Shown: positions 28,951 to 37,019, numbered from the stretch's first letter. The stretch is 54,313 nucleotides of DNA from Dysgonamonadaceae bacterium (GCA_031256775.1 JAIRPX010000021.1:1-54313), one strand, 5' to 3'. Program-made: numbers and translations. The notes: generated by a model from the letters alone, not told the origin.

Positions 28951-30567
28951 ATGAAACAGGTTTTTATAAAATACCGTTTGCTGTGGTTTTGGTTAATTGG
29001 CTGTCTGATTATTGTTTTACGGCGTACCGATGCTTTGTTTTACCCGCAGTTCTGGTCTGAAGACGGATTTGAGTTTTTTTACGAAGCTTTTAAATCCGGA
29101 TGGTCTTCTTTTATAACGCCTTACGCCGGATATCTTCATATTATTCCCCGTTCAATCACTTATTTAGCTTTCTTTATAAGTGAAAATTCAGCGGGAATAG
29201 CCCTGATGCCTCTCATTATGAATATATGCGCCATTGCAATTAACAGTATCTGCGCTGTTGCTGTTTGTTCCGACAGATTCAAATGGCTTGGTAGCATCTA
29301 TTTACGAATGACGCTGGGCTTTTTCATCCTTCTCTTTCCCGATTGTCATGAAGTGCTTGGTAATGTAACAAATATTCACTGGTGGCTTGGAGCACTTACG
29401 TTTTTGCTGTTGTGGGATTTGATTCGGAATCGGAAAATGCCGGACTGGACAGATACGGTTATTCTCTCTCTCGTCGTCCTTACAACTCCCAATGGATTGC
29501 TGATACTGCCTGTAATTCTTGTCTGTTATTGGCTGAAACACAGATTCCGGCTGACATTCGATGCGTTGAAAATTCTTCCTGTTTTTATATTTTTTTCCAT
29601 ACAGCTTTTCTTGATGCTGGAATCCCGCGTTCCGAAAGATAAAGATTTGATAATGTTGATTTACAATGCGGTTGATTATGTTTTTGTCCAGCTGTTCGCT
29701 CATTTAATTTTCGGTCAGCTTCTAAATCAGACAGGACTGTTTATTACCGGTATTCTATTTTTTGTTTTCTTTTGCTTTCTTGCGGCGAAATTATTCAAAA
29801 GCTTGTATTTTCCGGTTATTTTTCTGTTTTTACTGACAGGACTATACGTTTTTGGAGCAGAAGTTGCTGAACCTGCATATCGCTATGGACGCTATATCTT
29901 TTTACCGGTCATAATTATTTTCCTTGTTTTACTGTTGGGATTTGTTTATTTCCTGCAACAGAAAAGAAGTGCATTTAAAGTGTTGAATATTAGCGTTCTT
30001 TGTATTATTTTCCTGTTTATGTCGTTTCGTATTATCCGTAATTATAAAACTCCTGATTTTGAACGTTTTCCATGGAAAGAGGAGGCGTCCCTGTATGCTT
30101 CTGATGGAAAAAGCTTTTTCCATTTTCCTATCAATAATGATTACTGGACAGTAAGCATCCCAACATCCCAAGACAGGGGAACTTACCTTTCCGGATACGA
30201 CATGTTTTCCATTGATGCGGACACCTTGCGCGGCGCTCAAAATTTCAGGATAAAAAACAGTTCGGAAAATACATCGCGCATCTACAATCCTGGAATAAGC
30301 TATCAGCTTCCTGACGCTATGTTTATTGATTATTGCTGCATTGATTTTGAATCGTTTTTCGGAGTAAAAAGAATCAGGTTGTGTTTTTTTGAGGATGAAA
30401 ATGCAGGAGCTTCAATCGTGTTTAATGTGGAAAATGAAAACCTCATTCAGGTAAATTCACGCATGTCTGCCTTGAAAACAAAGTTTATCCGCATTGACTT
30501 TTTAGAAAAATCCGCATTGGATAATCCTTTAATAATCAAATCGATTACTTATTATTCCAGACAATAG
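28951..30567 (+). CDS. Polytopic membrane protein, GT-C glycosyltransferase-like
   Basis: 538 residues with about ten hydrophobic helices in the first 355 residues and a soluble C-terminal domain of about 180 residues. The first loop after helix 1 has acidic FWSEDGFEFFYEAF, resembling the metal/catalytic acidic loop of GT-C enzymes that use polyprenyl-phosphate sugars; this is the main reason for the call. No family was firmly recognised. It lies 19 bases downstream of the GT2 gene and is the last gene before a repeat-rich spacer. An alternative is a generic membrane protein of unknown function in the same pathway. Confidence 0.6.
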   Translation: MKQVFIKYRLLWFWLIGCLIIVLRRTDALFYPQFWSEDGFEFFYEAFKSGWSSFITPYAGYLHIIPRSITYLAFFISENSAGIALMPLIMNICAIAINSICAVAVCSDRFKWLGSIYLRMTLGFFILLFPDCHEVLGNVTNIHWWLGALTFLLLWDLIRNRKMPDWTDTVILSLVVLTTPNGLLILPVILVCYWLKHRFRLTFDALKILPVFIFFSIQLFLMLESRVPKDKDLIMLIYNAVDYVFVQLFAHLIFGQLLNQTGLFITGILFFVFFCFLAAKLFKSLYFPVIFLFLLTGLYVFGAEVAEPAYRYGRYIFLPVIIIFLVLLLGFVYFLQQKRSAFKVLNISVLCIIFLFMSFRIIRNYKTPDFERFPWKEEASLYASDGKSFFHFPINNDYWTVSIPTSQDRGTYLSGYDMFSIDADTLRGAQNFRIKNSSENTSRIYNPGISYQLPDAMFIDYCCIDFESFFGVKRIRLCFFEDENAGASIVFNVENENLIQVNSRMSALKTKFIRIDFLEKSALDNPLIIKSITYYSRQ

Positions 30568-30634
30568 CAAACTCTCATAATTTTAGAGGACAGAGAATTA
30601 TAAATTATGAATTATGAATTATGAATTAAGCTGG

Positions 30635-31139
30635 CGCGGCTTTATATTTATAAGCCGTGCCTTCATGCTTTGCACCACGTGTCTCGTTTAAAAAACTTTT
30701 CTCGCGTTACTTCGTAAAACAGCTACTCTGCAAATTCTGTTAAACCGTGCTGAACAAAAGCAGCGTAGCTGCAACATCTTTGTAGCCGTGTGCGTAAGCG
30801 CACGGTTGGAAAACACAGACCTTTCCCTGAGCAGCGTAGCTGCGACATCTTTTTTAACAGTAAATTATACTCTGCACGGCATGGTTTTGTGCAACGTCAT
30901 TGCGAAGGCGAAGCCTGAAGCAATCCAGTACTAAAAAACTGACAACTGACAACTGACAACTGACAACTAATTTTTGGATTGCTTCGCTAACGCTCGCAAT
31001 GACGTTGCACAAAATTAAACCGCGTAAAGTTATAATTCATAAACATGAAATGAATAAAAATTAAGGTATCGCAGCTACGCTGCTCTATTTATATTATATA
31101 CATCCTTTACCGTGCGCTTACGCACACGGCTACAAAGAT
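30635..31139. repeat. About 500-bp dispersed repeat, copy A: concentric inverted repeats
   Basis: The element is built as nested palindromes around a tandem spacer. The outermost arms are 30776-30806 and 31109-31139, a perfect 31-bp inverted repeat containing CCGTGTGCGTAAGCGCACGG. Next are GAGCAGCGTAGCTGCGA (about 30829-30845) against the box at 31067-31085. Then come arms TATACTCTGCACGG...GCAACGTCATTGCGAAGGCG...GCAATCC (30867-30926) against 30975-31032. The centre has about four tandem ACTGACA units (30938-30969). It is over 90 percent identical by eye to 53823-54313. It has no ORF and no transposase, so it fits a MITE-like or REP-composite element. Confidence 0.88.
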
Positions 31140-31394
31140 ACTGGCGCTACGCGCCTATTAAATTCTTCCTTTTTAGACTCGCTAACATTTATGCTTAACA
31201 CAGGTTTTTGCAGGTGAGCCTAAAACACACTATAACTCAACAAAATCAACATTCATTTTGTTATTAGGATAATGAGAACTAAAAAAAAGAATGACTGCAC
31301 TGAGAAAAAGTTGAACATGAACAAAATAAAAAACCAGGAATCTCAGCAACAGCCATTCTATACGTATATCAAAACTGTGCGATGATATTTAAAA

Positions 31395-31592
31395 ATGAAA
31401 AAGCGTGGGACTTTAACTTTATCTGGTTTAGAGGTCTTAGACAACCTTGGTACAAACAAGCCAGCCCACGCCCTAAGGCGTGAGCGTTGACTATTTACCC
31501 TTGTACCATTTTGAAATTGTCTAAGTTTCCAAACCAAGAATATTAGCTAACGCTTTCTAAAAAAACATTTTCCAAACGGAGTTAATTCCGAT
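31395..31592 (-). ncRNA. Structured small RNA candidate, 6S-RNA-like in shape
   Basis: A promoter of exact Bacteroidetes consensus (31600-31631) reads into a region that folds as one long interrupted hairpin. Pairs, from outside in: 31550-31557 with 31397-31406 (closing stem GAAAGCGT); 31531-31536 with 31424-31429 (TGGTTT); 31517-31525 with 31436-31444 (9 perfect bp, CTTAGACAA); 31501-31508 with 31447-31455; and an apical 9-bp stem GCTCACGCC/GGCGTGGGC with loop TTAG. A large internal bubble separates the closing stem from the rest, as in 6S RNA. The transcript would end in CGCTTTTTCATTTTT, a T-rich terminator. Predicted size about 195-200 nt. Identity as 6S is inference. Confidence 0.6.
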
Positions 31593-31599
31593 TAGACCA

Positions 31600-31631
31600 C
31601 AAATGTAATTATAATTATGCGATTATACAAA
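31600..31631 (-). promoter_or_regulatory. Consensus promoter for the small RNA
   Basis: On the minus strand TTTG (31628-31631) is followed by exactly 20 bases and TACATTTG (31600-31607), the full TTTG-N20-TAnnTTTG consensus. The start point would be near 31592, just before the structured RNA. Confidence 0.7.
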
Positions 31632-31650
31632 TATCAGGTTAAAAAAAATT

Positions 31651-32106
31651 GTGTTGGCAGAAATAAAACGATTAAATCATTTTTTAAGGCGATATATTTT
31701 TCAGAAAAAAACCTGTTTGACGGTCGTTATATGGGATTATGAAATATACGTACATCCACTGCATGGCGAAAAGGAGATGGAAAAAAATATCGAAAGCTGC
31801 AACGTACTGTTGAAGCACGACCCAGAAGCCAAGCTGAAACTGTTACCTGTCTTGGACGTAAATATAAATACAGAACTTGCTGACATCGCAACGCGAGAAA
31901 GATTTTATCCGAAATCCTATTTGGAAAAATTTCCTTTGAAAAATGCCGACTGTATGTATGGTAAAAAAGTGGTAGAGTTTGATGTGTGGGGTATGAACCC
32001 TTTTTCTGCACGGGTTGCAAACCCACGCCAGTGCGTGTCTCCGTTTGCTGGCGCTTTGCGCCACGTGTCTCGTTTAAATCATCAAATCGCTCATTATTCC
32101 GTCTGA
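31651..32106 (+). pseudogene. Decayed ORF, possible remnant of a nuclease-toxin-like domain
   Basis: An open frame of 151 codons starting at a GTG. Residues about 38-116 look like protein (EKEMEKNIESCNVLLKHD, KNADCMYGKKVVEFDVWG). This recalls, weakly, CdiA-type or phage-associated nuclease domains that carry a NAD-x-x-x-GK-x-VEF core. After residue about 118 the frame runs through palindromic repeat DNA (GGCGCTTTGCGCC, CACGTGTCTCGTTTAAA) and then antisense into the end of hemW. No good start or upstream part is present, so it is read as a fragment truncated by the repeat. Confidence 0.35.
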
Positions 32107-33189
32107 AACAAACAAGCCCTTTCGTGTAAGGCGCAAATGCCCACCAGTAGATTCCAGCATTTGATTTTTGATATATTTTTCTGCCTGCTTCAGGCAGTAT
32201 TTTTCTTTTTCATTTCCAAAAAGAGAAATCAGTTTTTTCAAGTTAATACCTTCTTTTGTTCGCAAGCCTGTGATAATTAAGTCATTATAAGCTGTTTTCT
32301 CATCCAGGACTTCAACTTCCCAGTCAGACATTGCATAGTCTGCGTCGTGCGATTTCCTGTTCCATCGCCGTTCAAAACCGTTGTAAGAATGAGCTGCAGC
32401 GCCTATTCCCAAATAATGTTCGCCATTCCAATAGGAAGTATTATGCATGGAACGATACCCCTGCCTTGCAAAATTTGATATTTCGTAGTGTTCAAATCCC
32501 GATATTGACAAAGTATCAATCAATACGTTAAAAAACTGAACGCTAAGCTCTTCGCTTACAGGACAAACATTTCCCCGTAGCATTAATTCAAATAGTTGCG
32601 TATCCTCTTCATAGCTCAAATGATAGGCTGAAATATGTTGCACATTTAAATCAACTGCCTGTTGGAGAGTTTTTTCCCATATCGACAACGTTTGCCCCGG
32701 CAAGCCATACATCAGATCGATGCTTATATTCCCGAATCCAGCCTCTTGCAAACGTTTAACCACATTCACGGCAGATGCAGAATCGTGTCTGCGGCGCAAA
32801 AATTGCAGTTCTGAATCGTTAAAACTCTGTATGCCGAGACTTATCCTGTTGAAAGGCAAATCTTTAATTGAATCTAAATAAGGCAATGTTATATCGTCGG
32901 GATTAGCTTCAAGGGTTATTTCTAAAGATTCCAGATATGTTGCTGGAAAGCAATGATTGAATGTTTGAAAAATTTTTTCAAAATCGCTTGCAGATAATAA
33001 AGACGGAGTGCCGCCGCCAAAATATACAGTCCTGATAATTTGTCCTTTCAGGTAATCCTTCCTGCATTTCAGTTCTTCACACAGTGCATCTACATATTTT
33101 TCCTTTTCTGTCAATGAGGTAGAGGAAAAAAAATCGCAATAGATACACCTTGAACGACAAAAAGGAATATGAAAATAAACGCCTGCCAT
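32074..33189 (-). CDS. hemW: Radical SAM heme chaperone HemW (HemN-like)
   Basis: 371 residues. The N-terminus GVYFHIPFCRSRCIYCDF gives the CxxxCxxC [4Fe-4S] cluster of radical SAM proteins, Phe after the third Cys pair as in HemW rather than HemN. VYFGGGTPSLL, EANPD and the C-terminal HemN-like region follow. The protein is thought to insert heme in respiratory enzymes; it is often misnamed coproporphyrinogen oxidase. The stop codon TAA is formed by the CTCGTTTAAA end of a repeat, so the last residues MSDLMI may be modified from the ancestral end. The gene is divergent from the small gene at 33297, with a -7 element TAACTTTG at 33215-33222. Confidence 0.92.
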   Translation of the reverse strand: MAGVYFHIPFCRSRCIYCDFFSSTSLTEKEKYVDALCEELKCRKDYLKGQIIRTVYFGGGTPSLLSASDFEKIFQTFNHCFPATYLESLEITLEANPDDITLPYLDSIKDLPFNRISLGIQSFNDSELQFLRRRHDSASAVNVVKRLQEAGFGNISIDLMYGLPGQTLSIWEKTLQQAVDLNVQHISAYHLSYEEDTQLFELMLRGNVCPVSEELSVQFFNVLIDTLSISGFEHYEISNFARQGYRSMHNTSYWNGEHYLGIGAAAHSYNGFERRWNRKSHDADYAMSDWEVEVLDEKTAYNDLIITGLRTKEGINLKKLISLFGNEKEKYCLKQAEKYIKNQMLESTGGHLRLTRKGLFVSDGIMSDLMI

Positions 33190-33214
33190 ATTTGACTGTT
33201 AGCCGAATAAAGTG

Positions 33215-33222
33215 CAAAGTTA
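33215..33222 (-). promoter_or_regulatory. -7 element TAACTTTG of hemW
   Basis: Minus-strand octamer fits TAnnTTTG, 26 bases before the hemW ATG. No clear TTTG lies 20 bases further upstream. Confidence 0.45.
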
Positions 33223-33240
33223 ATATTTTTTGTTCATTTA

Positions 33241-33272
33241 TTTGCTGCTGTCAATATTTTTATCTAAATTTG
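33241..33272 (+). promoter_or_regulatory. Consensus promoter of the 33297 gene and tRNA-Thr
   Basis: TTTG at 33241-33244, a 20-base spacer and TAAATTTG at 33265-33272 match the Bacteroidetes sigma consensus exactly. The start point would be near 33280, giving a short leader to the ATG at 33297. This also argues for that start over the upstream one. Confidence 0.75.
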
Positions 33273-33296
33273 CACCGCAAAAACGAATATTTTTTG

Positions 33297-33719
33297 ATGA
33301 AACAAATCAACAAATCTTTATTCCCGATATTTGAAACAGCTATTCAGGAAAGTTTGAAGAATTATGAATCGAACAGCGACGGACATTCTTTAACTGATTT
33401 ATATTTGTTTCATGATAAAGAAGATATTAAGATTTCCATTTACGACGATATGGAAAATCTTTTGAACGAGATTTCGTTACAAAAGAGAGAAATGCTTAAT
33501 TCCGCCACGCTCCGTCATATTTTTCAACGGTTGGCGCAAGGTAAGATGTTTGATCGGGACTACATTTCTAAACCGTTTACTGTTAGCCTCATAGATGAAG
33601 GCTTCGTTGTAGTGGAAGAATTGATTTTCGTTGATGACGATACTTTGAAATTGGATGAAGATATTTGGGTGCATCTTGATAAGGAATTAGATGATTTCCT
33701 GAAAGATCTGCTTAAATGA
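33297..33719 (+). CDS. Conserved hypothetical protein, 140 residues
   Basis: Cytoplasmic, acidic protein (LLKDL C-terminus, many Asp/Glu) without signal or membrane helices. No known domain was recognised; the sequence has YLFHDKEDIKISIYDD near the start and FVDDDTLKLDEDIWVHLDKE near the end. An in-frame ATG at 33150 would add 49 residues, but that segment overlaps hemW and the promoter, so ATG 33297 is preferred. Its stop is 5 bases before tRNA-Thr and both probably share one transcript. Confidence 0.7.
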   Translation: MKQINKSLFPIFETAIQESLKNYESNSDGHSLTDLYLFHDKEDIKISIYDDMENLLNEISLQKREMLNSATLRHIFQRLAQGKMFDRDYISKPFTVSLIDEGFVVVEELIFVDDDTLKLDEDIWVHLDKELDDFLKDLLK

Positions 33720-33724
33720 AATAA

Positions 33725-33797
33725 GCCACTGTAGCTCAGTCGGTAGAGCAACGCATTCGTAACGCGTAGGTCACCAGTTCGAATCTGGTCAGTGGCT
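33725..33797 (+). tRNA. tRNA-Thr (anticodon CGT)
   Basis: 73-base cloverleaf without encoded CCA. Acceptor arms GCCACTG and CAGTGGC pair perfectly, the D arm is GCTCAGTCGGTAGAGC, the anticodon loop TTCGTAA holds CGT at 33758-33760, and the T arm is ACCAGTTCGAATCTGGT. The anticodon stem ends with an A-C mismatch next to the loop. It reads ACG threonine codons. Confidence 0.95.
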
Positions 33798-33805
33798 CAA
33801 AAAGC

Positions 33806-35530
33806 TCAATACATTCTTGGTAATTTAAATAAAAATTCCAGTCCTCCTCCCGCTCTGTTTTTTGCAACAATAGTTCCCCGATGAAAAGAAACGGCGTTTT
33901 TTACTATCGACAAGCCCAGACCCGATCCGCCGGTGTCGCGTGTGCGACCTTCATTAATCCGATAAAAACGTTCAAATAAACGGTTCAGATGCTGTTCTTC
34001 TGAAATGCCAATACCTGTATCGGCATACGAAAAATAATAGAAGTCCTTGTCTTCGTTATATTTATTTATCAGGATAGATATATTGGTTCCCGCATAGCGT
34101 ATAACATTGTCAGTCAGATTTCTGAAAATTGAATAAAGCAGATTACGGTTTCCCTTTACGGTTATATCTTCGAGTACGTCCCATTCCATACTGATATTTT
34201 TTTCATTTAGCTGTATTTCAAGATCGTTTCTCAGGTTTTTAAGTAACTCGCTGATATTTACCTTTTCCAGCTTGAAAGAATGAGGTGCTTCTTCTATTTT
34301 GGTAATCAGGCTCATATCCTGAATCAGTTCAGAAAGAGCCAATACCTGATTATAAGCGCTTTCAATAAAATACTGTTTTTTCTCAGGATCCATTCGATGC
34401 TCCAGGATTGTTTCCAGGCATCCCCGTATTCCGGTTACTGGCGTTCTCAGTTCGTGAGTGATATTTCCTGTCATTTCCTGTTTCAGTCGTCGCGTTTTTT
34501 CCTGTTTAGTAACATTATTGATAATTATTTCAAAGCTGTTATCATCAAAAATGTTAACTCTGACAGTAAAAATTTTCCCCTGTTTATTAATTTGAGTTTC
34601 AAAATAATTATCCTGTTTTCCACGATTTGTCAAAAACGAAGCGATTTTTTCAAACGATGCATCTCTGAACAGATTGGCAGGATTGCTGTTTGCTGTGTCA
34701 ATAATAATATTCAAATATTGAATAAACAGTCCGTTATAAAATTCTACGGATTTGCCGGAAGAGAAAAAACACAATCCTTCTTCGGAGCTGTAAACGTGTT
34801 GCAGGAGTTTTTCACGTTCAAGCGCTATTTCTTTTTTACTATCTTTCAGGTGTTTATAGTTTTCAGCTATTTTTGCGCCTATTTCTCCCAGTTCATCCTG
34901 CGGGAAATTTATTTCATGAACATTGGGATTACCCTGTTCGACTGCGCGTGTAAAATCCTGCAACTGTTTGATTGATTTACTGAAACGTCCAGCCGCCCAG
35001 TTAATCAAGACCAGCATTATAATAAAAAGCGCTATGATATAATACAGGAACAGATTGTCGGGTTTCAGGAAATGCCTGACCTGAATGTCGTAAGGCAAAG
35101 CTACTCTGACATAATATGCCGTAAACAGTTTGGCATAATAAAGGTATTCCTTTTCATTTGATACAGAAGTTCTTATATCCGTTCCCCTGCCTTTTTCATA
35201 AGCCTTGATTATTTCCGGACGTTTGGCGTGATTTTCCAGCTTGTAAGCCTCTACTGCGTTGTCATATAATACTTTTCCCTGCCTGTTAACCAGCGTCAAA
35301 CGTATATTGTCGGGAAACAGGGTGAGCAAACTGTCGATACCTGAAATCTGTTCGCTCTGTCCTTTTAAAATTTTGTCTATCAGGTTTGCATAAGCATCAA
35401 GTTTTTCTTCCAGAGCTTCCGTTTTTTGTTCCTTTTCCCGCGATTGCTCCAAAAATAGAACACCTATGGCGAACAGGAAAAAAATAACGACAAAGTATAA
35501 AAAAAGTTTCTGTTTGTAATTTGTTTTCAT
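33806..35530 (-). CDS. phoR: PhoR-like sensor histidine kinase
   Basis: 574 residues. Two membrane helices (about 8-28 and 160-180) flank a periplasmic sensor of about 130 residues. A HAMP-like linker, a PAS-like region and the kinase core follow. The phosphoacceptor His is in GNITHELRTPV, the N box is NLTDNVIRYA, and G boxes DTGIGIS and GGSGLGLSIV bind ATP. The response-regulator gene lies 43 bases upstream on the same strand, followed by phoU and pstB, which supports a phosphate-sensing role; this is inference from context. The 3' end is 8 bases from tRNA-Thr, convergent. Confidence 0.88.
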   Translation of the reverse strand: MKTNYKQKLFLYFVVIFFLFAIGVLFLEQSREKEQKTEALEEKLDAYANLIDKILKGQSEQISGIDSLLTLFPDNIRLTLVNRQGKVLYDNAVEAYKLENHAKRPEIIKAYEKGRGTDIRTSVSNEKEYLYYAKLFTAYYVRVALPYDIQVRHFLKPDNLFLYYIIALFIIMLVLINWAAGRFSKSIKQLQDFTRAVEQGNPNVHEINFPQDELGEIGAKIAENYKHLKDSKKEIALEREKLLQHVYSSEEGLCFFSSGKSVEFYNGLFIQYLNIIIDTANSNPANLFRDASFEKIASFLTNRGKQDNYFETQINKQGKIFTVRVNIFDDNSFEIIINNVTKQEKTRRLKQEMTGNITHELRTPVTGIRGCLETILEHRMDPEKKQYFIESAYNQVLALSELIQDMSLITKIEEAPHSFKLEKVNISELLKNLRNDLEIQLNEKNISMEWDVLEDITVKGNRNLLYSIFRNLTDNVIRYAGTNISILINKYNEDKDFYYFSYADTGIGISEEQHLNRLFERFYRINEGRTRDTGGSGLGLSIVKNAVSFHRGTIVAKNRAGGGLEFLFKLPRMY

Positions 35531-35573
35531 TTGTTCATGATTTATTTTAGCTTTTGGATATTATATTTAGCAA

Positions 35574-36263
35574 TTAAATATTAGAAACGTTGAACCTGTA
35601 ACCAAATCCGGCGCGATTTGAAATAAGAGATGCTTTTTCTCCCAGTTTTTTCCGCAGTCGGGTAATATGCACATCAACCGTTCGTTCAGTGATATATGGT
35701 GTATCTTTCCACACCCTGTCGATGATTTCTTCCCGCGAATATATTCTTTCGGGATTTTCTGACAGCAACACAACAAGTTCAAATTCGGTTTTTGTCAGCA
35801 GGATTTTATTTTCGCCTATAATCAGTTCTTTCAGTTCCATGTCAATAACAATGTCGTTGAATACGAGTTTCCGGTTTGGTCTTTCGCCCTGAGTTTCAGT
35901 CCTTTTCAATACAGCTTTCACACGGGCAACTACTTCCTTGATTGAGAATGGCTTGGATATATAATCGTCGCCGCCGACCGAAAAACCTGTTAACATATCG
36001 TTTTCACTGTCTTTTGCCGTTAAAAATATTATTGGAATCTGATTTTTCTTTTGCCTCAGTTTTTCCGTCAATTTATAACCCGACATGCCACCCATCATCA
36101 CATCCAGCAGGATAAGTGAATGGTCGGGGGTAAGTTTTCTGATTGCTTCTTCAGCAGAACCTGCGCAGTCAATATCGAAACCTTCGTTTGCAAGATTAAA
36201 CTTAAGAACCTCGCATATAACGGCTTCGTCATCAACAATGAGTATTTTTTGTGGCATAATCAT
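35574..36263 (-). CDS. phoB: PhoB-like OmpR-family response regulator
   Basis: 229 residues. Receiver domain: ILIVDDEAVIC with acidic pair, phospho-Asp in LILLDVMMGGMSG, FLTAKDS with Thr, and SKPFSIKE with Lys. C-terminal winged helix of the OmpR class: EFELVVLLSENPERIYSREEI, in parts, and TERTVDVHITRLRKKLG. Two ATGs two codons apart (36263 and 36257) are possible starts. It precedes the kinase gene in transcription and follows phoU and pstB, so it probably activates phosphate genes at low phosphate. Confidence 0.9.
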   Translation of the reverse strand: MIMPQKILIVDDEAVICEVLKFNLANEGFDIDCAGSAEEAIRKLTPDHSLILLDVMMGGMSGYKLTEKLRQKKNQIPIIFLTAKDSENDMLTGFSVGGDDYISKPFSIKEVVARVKAVLKRTETQGERPNRKLVFNDIVIDMELKELIIGENKILLTKTEFELVVLLSENPERIYSREEIIDRVWKDTPYITERTVDVHITRLRKKLGEKASLISNRAGFGYRFNVSNI

Positions 36264-36293
36264 TGTGCAAATGTATGAAATTCTTTATAAAAA

Positions 36294-36959
36294 CTATTTA
36301 TGTTTTCCATGCTTTAACACTTTAGCGTCTACGTAAAAAACAATTTCCTCCACGATATTGCTGCAATGATCTCCTATACGTTCCAGTTTTCGGACAAGCA
36401 GTATTGTTTTTAATCCGCAGCGGATATATGCAGGATTTTGCTGTAAATAATCTGTTAAAATATCAATTGAACGGCGATAAATCATGTCTATTTCATCGTC
36501 TTTCGACATGATTCTTCCCGATATTCTTGTATTTTCCGATTCGAGTATCACATAACTGTCTGACAGCATTGAAATTAGTGTATCGAATATTTTTTCGATC
36601 TGCAATTCTTCCAGCAGAGCAGCGTCCATTCTAATGCAGTCTTCGTCGATTACGTGGCGGGCAATGCCTTCTGCAAAGTCGGCAATACGTTCAAGCGTTA
36701 TACTTATTTTTATTAGCGACAGCGCCAGTCTCAAATCAACGGCAACAGGGCTGAACAGAGCAATATAGTTTTCGCAGTCGCTGTCGATTTTCAATTCAAA
36801 AGCATCGACACGCTTTTCGCGGCTGGCTATTTCGCGAGCCACTTCTATGTCGCCGTTCAGGAACGCCTGTTTTGCTTTTTCGAGTTGCGACAACACTAAT
36901 CTCCACATTTCGCTCACTTCATCTTTGAGCGTCTGAAGCTCTTTTTCTGTATGTTTCAT
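36294..36959 (-). CDS. phoU: Phosphate transport regulator PhoU
   Basis: 221 residues, all alpha, two PhoU repeats. Family traits: REIASREKRVDAFELKID, ALSLIKISITLERIADFAEG and LLVRKLERIGDHCSNIVEEI with the E/D-rich metal-binding helices. PhoU damps PhoR signalling with the Pst transporter. It sits between pstB and phoB, in one minus-strand operon, with spacings of 60 and 30 bases. Confidence 0.93.
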   Translation of the reverse strand: MKHTEKELQTLKDEVSEMWRLVLSQLEKAKQAFLNGDIEVAREIASREKRVDAFELKIDSDCENYIALFSPVAVDLRLALSLIKISITLERIADFAEGIARHVIDEDCIRMDAALLEELQIEKIFDTLISMLSDSYVILESENTRISGRIMSKDDEIDMIYRRSIDILTDYLQQNPAYIRCGLKTILLVRKLERIGDHCSNIVEEIVFYVDAKVLKHGKHK

Positions 36960-37019
36960 ATTTTTTTATTATTAAAACGGTGATTGGTGAAACAAATTAT
37001 GTTCTATGTATTCTCCGTT

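Larger units (their letters stand above)
30568..32073. other. Gene-poor repeat-rich spacer
   Basis: About 1.5 kb between the membrane protein and hemW. In order it holds an AATTATG heptamer run (30597-30628), the 500-bp nested inverted repeat (30635-31139), a short stretch without features (31222-31390), a structured RNA candidate on the minus strand (31395-31592) with its promoter, and a decayed ORF (31651-32106). No normal gene is present. Confidence 0.8.

Noticed and set aside
30938-30969. Tandem ACTGACA units considered as CRISPR repeats
   Set aside because: The units are 7 bases long, directly abutting and without spacers; no cas genes are present.
31317-31385. 22-codon ORF MNKIKNQESQQQPFYTYIKT..
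   Set aside because: Too short, no promoter and no recognisable family; could be a decayed transposase start but this cannot be supported.
31395-31592. Structured region considered as retron msr-msd or group II intron
   Set aside because: No reverse transcriptase gene and no domain V-like motif nearby; single long hairpin with own promoter fits a small RNA better.
33150-33296. N-terminal extension of the 140-residue protein from ATG 33150
   Set aside because: It overlaps the hemW start and spans an exact consensus promoter, so the start is placed at 33297.
34280-34975. 231-codon plus-strand open frame
   Set aside because: Antisense to the HAMP and kinase region of the PhoR-like gene; hydrophobic, low-complexity translation.
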